The position numbers were made by a program, and so were the translations under genes. A DNA stretch of 64,000 nucleotides from Gonocerus acuteangulatus (taxonomy: Eukaryota; Arthropoda; Insecta; Hemiptera; Coreidae). The notes under the pieces are model-generated. The model ran no database searches. It saw only the letters and a list, made by a program, of their open reading frames with translations, and was not told where the DNA came from. Positions 11,100 through 22,829 of the stretch are shown in pieces. Each line of letters starts with the position of its first letter. Position 1 is the stretch's first letter. Where the stretch lies: assembly GCA_946811695.1 (NCBI GenBank), contig OX328123.1, forward strand, positions 149,999,729 to 150,063,728, given 5' to 3'.

Positions 11100-12250
11100 A
11101 TAATAGGTTACAGCTTAGGATTAGGAACTATCCTAAGTTCTGGCGTCCGTCAGATTTTCCAGTTTGCAGTTGTCCACTCTTGAATCAATTAAGGGCTTGG
11201 TGAGCCTAGGGACGGCCTGAGCCCAAAATTCAACTCATTATAAAATAAAATCTTGAGTGCGTGCCCAAGTTTTGAGATCCAGATCATCAGTAGAGCCCAC
11301 TACTTATGGACTAACCTCGGCCTTTAATCTGAGAAAAAGCTAAGTCGGACAACATAAAAGAGGAAAAAGGTATATATTTAGACCCGTTCTTGAGGGTTTT
11401 TTCACGCAACTCTTGCGAGGCAGGTTTTGTTTTTAATACATTTTTTCTGTACCGACTGGTTTTTGCTCTCCGTCTATCTCCGTTGGGAAGAAATTCCTTT
11501 GTCTGCCTCCTTTTTTGTGTACCTCCTCTTATCTTAAGTACCTATTGTTATCAATACCCTTGTACTTTCTCAGGTCCTTATGCTATGCCTCCATTGCTGG
11601 GTTAGTGAAAAGCAATGCTCGTGCAGCTATAAACACGTTCCAAGATGGACGGATATTTTCATCATCTTCTAGACAGGAACAATGCTCTTGATTATAATAA
11701 ACTAATATAGAAATGCAACCAGACTGCGGAAACGTTAACAATTATTTTCGACCCCTGTTATTAAAAATATACATACATAAAACAATTCATTCGTATATTC
11801 CTTAAGAAGTTATCACAAATAGCCCTGTGAGTGATATTATTTTGGAGTTCATCTTTTGGCCTACATTAAGCCGAATCCCTGTGTTTAAGATCGAAGATAG
11901 TAACAGTGGGATGGAAAATACTCTCAGCTGTTTGGAATTCCTGTGGTCCTGAAGGCTGAAAGAGAAAATGGCGGTAAAGTTGTGACGACAGCTCGTGACA
12001 TTTCCCCGGTTTCACAAATCACAGAGTCAAGACAATGGTAGGGATCTTACAAGGACGGCATTAAGCTCTATACATTCATAAATTTTTCACAATTGTGCAT
12101 AGATTTTACTTTTCATTATTTTATTTTATTGGACAACGACGTTGTGTACATAGTAGGGGGCGTTTACTTCGTTAGCGCAAATTCATTTTTTAATATAAAC
12201 ATATGTTCTTAATTAGGTATAATATTTTTAACAGTTAACGTATTCGGTTA
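11100..12250. other. Unassigned stretch
   Basis: No repeat partner inside the window and no convincing coding frame; the frame at 11390-11605 is hydrophobic and looks accidental. Confidence 0.3.
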
Positions 12251-12373
12251 TTTTAGCACTTTCCTCCGAAGGAAAGTAGCTATTGAGGTTGGACTCATGA
12301 CGGAATTTTTGAAAAATTTCTTCAAATCTTTATCGATCCTACCTAGTAGACACCGAAAATGACCCCCGTTAAA

Positions 12374-12375
<2 letters not shown>

Positions 12376-12450
<75 letters not shown>
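12376..12450. repeat. TA microsatellite inside HLE2
   Basis: About 37 TA units between the HLE2 leader and its TGTGTCTGTT block, the same relative place as the TA tract in HLE1. Confidence 0.95.
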
Positions 12451-12453
<3 letters not shown>

Positions 12454-12552
12454 CTGTTAACACGATAGCGGCCAGAGTTTTTGTTTTTTCGTCACGAAAC
12501 TTGGTATATAGCATTCAATTAGCAAACGATTGAACGAGTTCGTTAACCACCA

Positions 12553-13160
12553 AAGTCGGTCCACCGGAAGGGGGGGTTTACCACAAACCCAAAACACTAA
12601 TTTGACTATGTCAGTCGTAATATTTGTTATATTTCAACGAAACTTGGTATTCGTAGTGGTAATATAGAGAGAAAAGTGAGATATAAAAATGAACTAAATC
12701 GGTTAATTAGAAGGGGGGGGGGTTACTCCGGACCCACAATACCAATTCGCCACTACCAGCCGTGATTTTTGGTGTATTTCGACGAAACTCGGTATTCGTA
12801 GTGTTAATCCACAGGTAAATATGTGTTGTAAAAATAAACTAAATCGGTTCATCAGGACGGGGGGTTTACTCCGGACCCACAATACCAATTCGCCACTACC
12901 AGCCGTGATTTTTGTTATATTTCGACGAAACTCGGTATTCGTAGTGGTAATCTACAGGTAAATATGTGTTGTGAAAATAAACTAAATAGGTTCATTAGAA
13001 GGGGGGGTTTACTCCGGACCCAAATTCCTAATATACTCATACCGGTCGTAATTTCTGCTGTATTGTAACGAAACGCGGTATACGTCGTGGGTAACTCATG
13101 AGAAAGAAGTGTTGTAAAAATGAGCTGAATCGGTCAATCGGAAAGCGGGGGTTTAATTTG
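12553..13160. repeat. 143-bp tandem array inside HLE2, about four units
   Basis: The block ACTCCGGACCCACAATACC recurs at 12725, 12868 and 13011, 143 bp apart, with diverged units starting near 12580 and 13155. Each unit also has CGACGAAACTCGGTATTCG and a G run before GTTTACTCC. Confidence 0.95.
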
Positions 13161-13539
13161 TAATATATTTCAATAGAAAAGCCCGCCAGACGTAGGTTCA
13201 CAAAGCCGCCGCAAGGAGCGCTTTCTACCACTAGAGTGACTGTATCCTGTTCCTGCGTTAGATCAAAATACGATAATATGAGGTTTTTTTTTATTTATTA
13301 CGTAGTGTAATAGGTACCATGTGTAAACATAACTCTGGAAGCAAATTAATAATTGATCAGTTACTCATTATAAATTTAAAAGAGAACTATTCATGTTTTT
13401 AGTTTACTTATGTAGGATATTTTAAGCAAATTGTTCTGGAAAGCAGTCTACACTACCCAAATTCTGAGGAAAGTGCTTAGTTATGCAGCTCCTGCGTGAC
13501 GGACTTTTTAATGTTTATAAGCAAGCGTGTTGAGATTAT

Positions 13540-13723
13540 TATTACTTAAATTTTAACGTCCATTATTAATAACTACGAATTTTAGGACGGGTTATGGGAC
13601 AGAGCTGATGCCTTTTCTTTTTTCTAAGGAAAAGCCATCACGCCATAGTGGGAATCGAACCCACGACCCTTGGCACGGAGTGTTACGTGCTCAGGCCTTA
13701 ACAATCACGGCCACCGGGCCTCC
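13540..13723 (-). mobile_element. SINE B, tRNA-derived (Ser/Leu-type head)
   Basis: On the minus strand the head reads GGCCCGGTGGCCGTGATTG then TTAAGGC (box A region) and GGGTTCGATTCCCAC (box B), with spacing and a variable arm like class II tRNAs. The tail is CGTCCTAAAATTCGTAG then TTAATAATGGACGTTAAAAT. A second copy is at 59333-59535 and a tail alone at 49600-49670. SINEs are transcribed by RNA polymerase III and mobilised by a partner LINE. Confidence 0.8.
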
Positions 13724-14019
13724 AATTTGTTTATATTAAAAAAAATAGTAATGAATCTTTTGGAATTATCTGCAACATTCCAGAGCGACAAAAACGTTCT
13801 TAAATTGCTACAAGAAGCAGGGATAGTCCACAAGGTCAGAAAACGTAGTAATGGTCATTTCATGAAATTAAAACAGTTTATATTGTTTCAAAATAAATAG
13901 GTTTTTGATTACTGTTGTAACTATAACAGTAATAATAAGAACATGTAATCACGAGGTGACAATAGAAGCACATGTTAATAATGCAATTTAAATTAATTTA
14001 TATTCGCGTTAACGAAGTA

Positions 14020-14553
14020 AAAAAGACGACGCAAAATGGCGCCAAAGGACATATTGTGTTTCAAAGAGGTCTACAGCCTCTAAATCTTAAACGACTTCAA
14101 TGCATTTTTTAAAAAATGAAACCTAATAAAATTTAGGACAACTTTGTCAATTCACATTTTTGGTTTTTTGTTTCCCTTGTTTATTAAATAACATGGAATT
14201 ATGTTTATAAATAATTTCAAAATATGAATACTTATGCTTCTTTTCTCGTAGTGTAACAGTTAAGAATTAACTATTACACTAAGATTTATTTTTTCGGGAC
14301 TGATATACTTCCAGAAGATTGATTGGCCTCTCAACTCCTCCTTCATACCTCAAACATTTAACCTAATCGAAGGTTTCTATGCTTATTAGGTGGTATTTCT
14401 TAAATTAATCTCTTATTTTCACTTCACTACGAGGTCATTACTGACGAGCTAAATCGGATCGGATCGGGTCGGGACCTATGTTGGCACTCACGTCGGCAGC
14501 TGTTGGCCGTTGTCGGTCGGGTCAAATACGGGTCCAGGTGCAGCCTTAATCGG
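14020..14553 (+). mobile_element. Repeat family Q (GGATCGGGTCGGGAC), copy 1
   Basis: Aligns with 55190-55748 over most of its length: AACGGCGCCAAA-type start, GTGTTTCAAA, a perfect hairpin GTGTAACAGTTAA ... TTAACTATTACAC (14255-14283), ATACTTCCAGAAGATTGA, and the GC-rich end GGATCGGGTCGGGACC ... GGTCCAGGTGCAGCC. No coding capacity seen; a TIR DNA element is likely. Confidence 0.65.
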
Positions 14554-15168
14554 GAAAAATTTAACGCTAAGGGGAAATTCCTTAATTTAAGCTCTGTTTT
14601 TTTTTTTCAATTGAGATCGCTATACGTAAGAACCGTATTTGTAGGAAATTTAATAACCTTTCGCGGCGCTAATGGCCCAGATGACGATGCGCCGTAAAAA
14701 TAGATAAATAAATAAAAATAAGCTTTCGAAAAGATTTTTACATTTTCTAAGATATCTCTTTTGGTTTCGAGAGGAATATTCACATATCCAAAAATCCTTG
14801 ACAAAAAAATATATTCATATTTTAAAAACGGTCTTCAAAATGGTATCATTTGGTTCCCTACGTCTAATCAATTATAAAACGTGTGAGTTGAAGCAATGCA
14901 CACATTTAAACGTAGGGATTTTTTGCATTAGAATTCCGTCAAAAACTCCATGTTCCATGGAAGGTTATTCTTGTTAACCATCTTGACATTTCAAATCAAA
15001 AAAATGATTTTTGTTCTTAATTTCATATTTAATTGCCCTAAAGAGGGAGATATAAAATGCGCTAAAATACATAAATATATATGTATAAACAGGGAACGTA
15101 CAAAAACGTATAAATTAACTTTTCGTCAGCAACGGAAATGTAATCTAATAGTCCAAGATCCGGTAACC
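14554..15168. other. Unassigned stretch with a SINE A tail fragment
   Basis: 14661-14697 (GGCGCTAATGGCCCAGATG then ACGATGCGCCGTAAAAA) is the 3' tail of SINE A without its tRNA head. The rest, including the frame at 14950-15291, is not recognised. Confidence 0.4.
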
Positions 15169-16252
15169 GAACGTTTGATGAAGTGTTTTATGCACCTTGA
15201 AATTTTGCTAGAATGTACCTCTTGGGTAGATAAAAAGTTACATATGTATTCGCTAGACATATATATCTGGAACACCAGGTACTGCGCATAGTGGAAAGGT
15301 TTAACAAAATATTTTCCAAAAAACGTTTTATTCAGGAGCCAACTATCTATTTATGTAAAATTAGGACAATTGTACAATGAATCATAAATAAGGCAAACAC
15401 TTTTAAAGGGAATAACATGAAAAAAAAAATGTTTTTATTGTAATATTAAATAAGAGTTTTATTCACGCTGCCATTTAAACCGGGGAGCTGTACAAGATCA
15501 TGTGAGCAAGAACATGGGCGTATATAGAAAATAATTTCGGAGGGGGCTGGGAAATTTTCGGGGGGGGGGGCTGAGACCATTTCCGGTGTATGGAATACTA
15601 ACAATATAGATCTTGGAAGAGTTTTAGCCAACTTAAACGCTATTACACCCAAAATAGAATATGTTTTATGAACTAAATGATCTTATTTAATTTAGTTTTA
15701 AGGGTTTTATGAAAGTTTTACCGATTCGGGGGGGGGGGGGGTCTGCAGCCCCCCCTTATATACGCCCATGAGCAAAAACCATTGAGAGCGCAGAGAACAA
15801 CCACAACTGCGCGGTGCTGTCATTCACTCTTACAGTTACACGCAGCGTATTATAGGCAACATTTCTTTTCATGTTTCCTGATAATTAAACCCCACAAAAG
15901 TGTCTGCCCTTTTGTAATTATACTCAATTATGTTTATTGAAGACGCTGTTTAAATTGCTGGTGGAATAAAACACTTCATTTAATATTAATAATAAAAACT
16001 AGGTGCTTTTTTTTATTTTACATTTTAACCCCATTAAAAGTGTCTGCCTTATTTATTATTCTTTGTAAATTGCCTTTATTTACAATATTTTTACTTAAAT
16101 GATAGTTGGCTTTTGAATAAAACTCTATTTTTGGAAAATATTTTGTTGCACCTTTCTTCTACGCGCAGTACCTGGTGTTCCACGGTAAGTGCAGCCAACG
16201 CTATAGTAAAATGTCAAGGTGCATAAAACACTTCATGAAAAGTACGTTTCCA
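15169..16252. mobile_element. Long inverted-repeat element with a hAT MITE in its spacer
   Basis: The left arm 15169-15403 (GATGAAGTGTTTTATGCACC ... GAACACCAGGTACTGCGC ... CAAAATATTTTCCAAAAA ... AAGGCAAACACTTTTAA) is matched in reverse complement at 16027-16252. Arms are about 220-235 bp with substitutions and small gaps. The spacer contains the hAT MITE 15513-15770. Superfamily unknown. Confidence 0.65.
15513..15770 (-). mobile_element. hAT-type MITE (GGGCGTATATA family), copy 3
   Basis: CATGGGCGTATATAG to TATACGCCCATG, inverted relative to copies 1 and 2. Target duplication AGCAAGAA / AGCAAAAA, 7 of 8 matching. Confidence 0.9.
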
Positions 16253-16760
16253 GCCCTCCGACTATAATATTCTGTAAAATGAATTGCACAAATGAATCAT
16301 CTGTGGAATTAATGATCGCGAAACTTGATATTCTACTGATAATAATACTTTTACTAAAAGTCACGATTCTTGTTCGTTAATGCCTCAGTAATTTCGCTTT
16401 TATGACCAGTTGGTAGAAAAAGGTTCTATAGTCAACTTGTTGATAGAAGTAAGAAAGTGTGAACAAAGGCTCATTATTACGCTTTCATGGTTTTATTTGA
16501 ATATTTATTGCTTCGTAATACGCAGAAGCTGGGGGGGGGGGGGCAGAAGCTGGGAGGAAGGAGAAATCACAATACAGCTTACTTTACGCTGCATTCAAGT
16601 CTCTTTGGCAGACGACATGTACCTAATCTCGCCCAGATTACAAAAATAACGGTCGTTCAAATATTTATGTATATGTATATGTGTGCATATTATATATTTT
16701 TGTTCGCATAATCCATCATGGTACATGGCTTTTTGGGAAAAAATCGTGCAACGCTTACGT
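16253..16760. other. Unassigned stretch
   Basis: Contains a 12-nt G run near 16532 between two GCAGAAGCTGGG-like words, but no supported gene. Confidence 0.3.
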
Positions 16761-16900
16761 TTTTAGCACTTTCATCCGAAGGAAAGTAGCTATTGAGGTT
16801 GCACTTATGAAGACATTCTTGAAAAATTCGAGGAATTTCTTTTTATTTAGGAAAAGTTCCATCAAAGGCCAGATAGACTTCCCATTCAAGCTTTCCTAGT
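16761..16900 (+). mobile_element. HLE2 5' end fragment
   Basis: TTTTAGCACTTTCATCCG then AAGGAAAGTAGCTATTGAGG, followed by the HLE2 leader, matching 12251-12330. It breaks off near 16900 before the TA tract. Confidence 0.65.
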
Positions 16901-16934
16901 TATACGAGGGGTGAGTACGACGCCTTTTATTATG

Positions 16935-18170
<1,236 letters not shown>

Positions 18171-18351
18171 CGCTATTCGATCAAATCTATATAAAGCTAT
18201 TTCTATAACTGTTTTAATAAAAGAATGAAAAAAAAATAAAAATGAATTTCCTGAAATGTTGTTTTGGATGGATCAAGATGGTTGGTTGAAATGTAACTGG
18301 AAGGTTGACGTTCATCAAAACTACCATATGAACCATATGTAATAAGGTGTA

Positions 18352-18660
18352 GATAGTTAGCCGTCGAGGTGAACATCAGTCATGGAATAGTTGGGATTCG
18401 GCTAGGAAAACATCAATACGATTTATGCAAAAATCTGTATTATGGACGTTTCGGCTACTCTTTGGTAGCATTTGTGGGTGCCGGGGGTAGAGAAGGACCG
18501 AAGTTGGTAGTCAAGTGACCATAATGAAAATATAGTGGATATTTTCTCCTATATTTTCACCATAGTCACTTGACTACCAACTTTGGTCCTTCTCTACCCC
18601 CGACATTGAGTTGCTGATAAAGGCTACCAAAGAGTAGCCTATAAGTCCTTAATACCCTGA
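18352..18660. mobile_element. Family X foldback copy
   Basis: Left part holds the family X tail and core (minus strand: stem GGCTAC-type with CAAAGA loop then GAAACGTCC). The centre is a near-perfect palindrome, 18481-18602 (GGGGGTAGAGAAGGACC ... GACTACCAACTTTGG). The right end has CTGATAAAGGCTACC then AAAGAGTAGCC on the plus strand with the GAAAC element decayed to TATAA. Confidence 0.7.
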
Positions 18661-18682
18661 CTGCTAGTCAATAAGCTTAATA

Positions 18683-19589
18683 CAGTGGAACACGGATAAT
18701 TCGAACTTCGATAATTCGAAGTCGTCTTTAATTCGAATATTTCTCTCGGTCCCTAGAATTTAGGGCGTAATCAATGTGAAATAATCGTGGTTAATTCGAA
18801 TAAAATTTTGAATAATTCGAATTTTTTCCGAGCCTGTACCTCCAATGGGAACTTTGACGCGGTCGATCTTAAATCTTGTGAAAATATTCTCCCCTCCGGT
18901 AAGAAGGATAGTAAGATACGGATGTAGGGGTTCCGAGACAAGAAGTGCGGCGGTCTCATAGTCTAGTTCTAGGACTCTAGGAGTTCTGCAAAGTGGTGGG
19001 TCGCGCTTCCTCCCTTCCAGGGGATGTTATAGTTACATCCTGTCGTTTTATCCTAGAATTCCCTCTCACCATCCCTCCGATCGTCATTTCTTATTCAGAT
19101 ATAAGTCAGTCAGCGCCTAGATCTCTTTTATTGTTTCTGCTTTGAATTTCTGGTGTACAGTGGTGTACAGTTTTGATTTAAGATGTCGAAGCCTAGAAGT
19201 TATAAAACTTTAACATTATCAGAGAAAATAGTTGCCATTAAAGAAGTTGAAAAAGGAATAAAGAAAAAATCTGAAATTGCCAAGGAGTTTGAAATCCAAC
19301 ACTTTATCAACTTACCTGAAAAATAAAGAAAAAATTCTTGTCCAAAAAAATGACTTTTTTTCAAAACAATAGACATTTATTTTTACTTTTTTGATAAATT
19401 ATTTATTACTTATGTACGTAATCATCAATTCATGAAATGTTTGTTATTCTTTAAATAAAACGTATTTTTTTTTAAATTAAAAAATGTGAAAATATGAAGT
19501 TCGATTTTTTAACCCTTTATTTTTAAAAACTTTTGTTATTCGAACCTTTTTATCGGCCCCTAGGGGTTCGAATTATCCAAGTTCTACTG
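18683..19589 (+). mobile_element. Tigger/pogo-type non-autonomous element, copy 1
   Basis: 907 bp between TA dinucleotides (18681-18682 and 19590-19591). Ends are CAGTGGAACACGGATAATTC and GAATTATCCAAGTTCTACTG, the CAGT...ACTG inverted ends with repeated GATAATTCGAA words typical of Tigger/pogo elements. It contains the start of a transposase gene and then AT-rich noncoding sequence; the DDE catalytic region is absent, so it needs an enzyme supplied by another element. Confidence 0.85.
19183..19326 (+). pseudogene. Tigger-type transposase N terminus, frameshifted
   Basis: Starts MSKPRSYKTLTLSEKIVAIK and continues EVEKGIKKKSEIAKEFEI, the first helix-turn-helix of the CENP-B/Tigger DNA-binding region. 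After KEFEI the frame runs into QHFINLPEK and a stop. One frame over, the same DNA reads NTLSTYLKNKEKIL, the expected continuation (NTLSTxLKNK), so a one-base loss has broken the gene. Everything beyond, including the second helix-turn-helix and DDE domain, is missing. The copy at 28620-28760 has the same break. Confidence 0.8.
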
Positions 19590-19591
19590 TA

Positions 19592-20185
19592 TTAGCAAGT
19601 TTAGAGAAGTGACTGGAAGTAATATCTCATATGATTGTGGTAAAACGTCCAGGCGTTCCTGAGTATATTTCCCGTTGGTAATGTTATGTGTTCTCTACCA
19701 GGAGATGAGTGCTGCATGCTCGGGTGAGTGGTGTAATGTAAATAATACCAATATCCTAGTGTTCAGAAGATTCCTGTACAATAGACCATGGGCGAAGGTA
19801 TTGTACTTCTTGGGCTTTGTAGTCTTAAAGGCTTTGGTAGGGCTGAAAGGTAGTCCTTGGTATAGATCGGAACAAAAAAAAAAAAACACTCTCGTAGGAC
19901 CGTTCGAATAGGAGCTACTGCTCCATCATAGCGCGATTCCGTCCTTACTTCTACGATTATTTGTAGAGCTTAGAATAGAAATATTAGTAATTTTTTTTTA
20001 ATAATTCATTCCTCAAGTTAAGAGAATTCCATAATTTCTCAAATACCTATTTATGTACTTTTTTTTTTGTTTTACATACTCTTCAAATAAGAAAGAAAAT
20101 AAAACCATTATAGATCATAGAATTTAATCAAAACATAATATAAAGGTATTATGATAACGTATGCAATAGTTTGTCCCTTTTATAG
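19592..20185. other. Unassigned stretch
   Basis: No repeat partner within the window; overlapping frames on both strands around 19675-19911 are not supported as genes. Confidence 0.3.
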
Positions 20186-20384
20186 CATGGGCGTATATAA
20201 GGGGGGGCAGAGGGGACAGCAGCCCTGTTCTAACCCCCTTAAAAATAAATTAAAAAAGATCAGTATGCGTTTTAGTTGGCTAAAATTATTCCAATTTCTA
20301 GATTGTTAGTATTACATACCCCAGAAATGGTCCCCATCCCCGAAATAGGCCCCCCCCGAAATTATATACCTATATACGCCCATG
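20186..20384 (+). mobile_element. hAT-type MITE (GGGCGTATATA family), copy 4, internally deleted
   Basis: 199 bp, CATGGGCGTATATAAG to TATACGCCCATG. Target duplication TTTTATAG / TTTTATAA, 7 of 8. The interior lacks the ATTTTGATTTGATCGG block found in longer copies. Confidence 0.9.
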
Positions 20385-20546
20385 TTTTATAAATTACATT
20401 TTCAGGATTCCAGAGAGGGCTTTTTTCCTATCGGTCCTTCTTATCATTTAGTCATGAGCATAATAATTATAAAAAATATTTTGTGTATTGTATAATTATC
20501 AAATAAAGGTATTAAAAAGTTATTCATTAAATGACCCTTAGCTCAA

Positions 20547-21076
20547 ATATATATAACTGGCGAATAAGGCGGAAGGTCAAGCAAATATCGCCACACACTT
20601 TTACAATTTTTATTAGGGAAAGAAAGAAATAGAATGAAAAGAAATAGAATGAAAAGAAAGATTAAAGAAAACATACACATCATTAAAAACAGGAAAAAAG
20701 TTATGAATAAAAAAACGGAAATACACCATCTTAATAATATTTTCCTTAATTTATTTGATAAAAAATAGGAAAATTGGTATTATAGGACTATATTTCATCT
20801 GGAAATTGAAATCAATTTTAAATTTATGACGGATCGATTATCGATCAGCTGACGATTTGACACCATATTGGATTCGTTCAGTCAATGACCAGTCTAGATG
20901 AGGCCCTGCTAGTGGAAGTTTCCATTCCTCAGGTTGAGGCTGAATTTAATGTTTAAGAGTGTTCCCCTGAAGAGGCACCAAAAAGGGTGTGAAACATGTA
21001 GGGAAGATAAATAAAAAGTGTAAAAGTGTGTGGCAATATTTGATTGACCTTCCGCCTTATTCGCCAGTTATAGATA
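20547..21076. mobile_element. Inverted-repeat element with a hammerhead-like core (family Z)
   Basis: Arms of about 65 bp, ATAACTGGCGAATAAGGCGG ... CACACACTTTTACA at 20551-20612 and its complement at 21016-21076. The right half has, on the plus strand, CTGAAGA (20967-20973), stem GCACC / GGTGT around AAAAAG, and GAAAC (20991-20995), the order found in hammerhead ribozyme cores. Confidence 0.6.
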
Positions 21077-21401
21077 TTAAAAAGGATTCCAGAGCAAAGT
21101 TTCTGAGGTTATGGACACAATGGTGAAATAGTACAGTTTTCGGGCTTAAGATCTATTCAAATCTTTGATAAAAATAAATAGGTCTGTGGGAGGGATGTTT
21201 ATAATATCAGAAAGGCATGATGATCTGTAGGGTTTTTAAATTGGACATGTAGCTAATATATGGTAAATAAATCATTATATAAGGCTAACTCCTTGCAATG
21301 GGGAAACCTTTTATGCAATAAATAAATTGAATTGAAATGTATGGTAAATATCCTCTTGCTGATTGCAATAACAGATGGGACAGATTTTCTTGGCGCTTAT
21401 G
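21077..21401. other. Unassigned stretch
   Basis: AT-rich, no supported feature. Confidence 0.3.
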
Positions 21402-21409
21402 GCTGTTGT

Positions 21410-21675
21410 CATGGGCGTATATAAGGGGTGGGCTGAGGGGGCTGCAGCCTCCCCCCCGAAATTTTGATTTGATCGGTAAAAATTTCATAAAACCCTTAAA
21501 AATAAATTAAATAAGATCATCTAGTTCAGTAAACATATCCTATTTTGGGTGTGATAGCGTTTAAGTTGGGCTAAAACTCTTCAAAGATCTAAATTGTTAG
21601 TATTCCATACACCGGAAATGGTCTCAGCCCCCCCCCTCGAAATTTTCCCAGACCCCTCCGAAATTATTTTCTATG
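21410..21675 (+). mobile_element. hAT-type MITE (GGGCGTATATA family), copy 5, right tip lost
   Basis: Left end CATGGGCGTATATAAGG. The right end reads TTTTCTATG where other copies read TTTTCTATATACGCCCATG. A perfect 8-bp duplication GCTGTTGT still flanks it (21402-21409 and 21676-21683), so the ten missing bases were lost after insertion, probably between the two AT dinucleotides. Confidence 0.9.
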
Positions 21676-21683
21676 GCTGTTGT

Positions 21684-22752
21684 AGTCTTCTGTCATTTAT
21701 TTTGATAATATTTGTATTTATCTTTGTAATTTACTACTCTATGTACTATATAATGGAAATATCATACTATAAAATTGAAGCTGTAATTACACATCTTAAA
21801 AACACTGACATATACACAAAAATTTAATATATATTTTTTTTCATCATTTTTTTTATTTCTTTATTTTTTTATTATGCTTAAAGTTGCTTAACCTTAATTT
21901 TTAACGGCTAACGTTTTTATACACTAATATAGTGCAAGCAGCGAAAGTAGCGGTGCACAAATAAAATAATTACTAACTTATTGTGCAATTACTCCAAAAT
22001 GTTCAACGTTCTATATTTCATATTTATATTATTTGTTTGTTTTTTTGCATACTTCTTTTCTTTAATATAAGTCTATTACTTGTTTATAATTAGATGTATA
22101 TGTAAGATCATATAAATATATAAGTGTATATAACTATGTATATATAGATGTATAACTATTTGTAATATTAAATATATATTATAACTCCAGCGGCATATTT
22201 GTGTTAATGATTTAATGTATATGTAAAAATTGTATAGTCAAATAGTTATTGGGGACGTGTATCAATTTTTATTCACGGTTCATTTCGAGATTAACATTTT
22301 AATATACACTCCTCAAGAGTTTTATGTAATTATACTACCTAAGGTCTGTCAAAGAAAATGATACTCGATGTCATATCCTGCTTTCTTGAAGTCTTCTAAA
22401 TTGGATTGTTGAATGATCGGAAGCCGCTAGAAAGCTGGCAATGTTCCATTGAACGTTGATGTCCCATTGAAAGCGATCGCTTTTATCAGAGGATCCGCCA
22501 TATTTCGCCATCTTGTGATTCAGCCCTAGGCCTAAGTTTTGTTGTGATTCACTGTGAATGTCTGACTCTCGCTGCGAATCCATCCCGGATCGCGTCAGCT
22601 TTCATTTACGTGGAAAGACTTTCGAGTCGAACCCCAGTAGGAACTAGTTCATGGAACAGGAACTAGGAGTCAGTAGCCGTCGTAACCTACGGTCATTTCT
22701 CTTCAGGGTATATGCAGGAGTCGGGAAACACATTTTCAACAAAATGGATCCA
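21684..22752. other. Unassigned stretch
   Basis: Strongly AT-rich to about 22300, then more balanced. The minus frame at 22371-22583 has no recognisable motif. No repeat partner in the window. Confidence 0.3.
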
Positions 22753-22829
22753 TTAACCCTGGATTGATACCGTGGGGTGAAAAATGCCCCACGCTGTTCT
22801 ATGGCGTGTTCTAGGCGCACGGTAGTACG

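Larger units (their letters stand above)
12251..13509 (+). mobile_element. HLE2: complete Helitron-like non-autonomous element
   Basis: Starts TTTTAGCACTTTCC, whose second half also closes a local hairpin (ACTTTCC-TCCGAA-GGAAAGT). It then has a leader, a long TA tract, a 143-bp tandem array, and a 3' end reading GGAAAGTGCTTAG, hairpin GCAG-CTC-CTGC, GACGGAC and TTTTT. The 5' AGCACTTTCC is the reverse complement of the 3' GGAAAGTGCT, which sits inside the 3' hairpin and not at the tip. This asymmetric arrangement, a 3' hairpin near a T run, and an internal microsatellite plus minisatellite match the known layout of non-autonomous Helentron/DINE-1-type elements. No coding capacity. The superfamily call is inference from structure. 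Confidence 0.6.
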
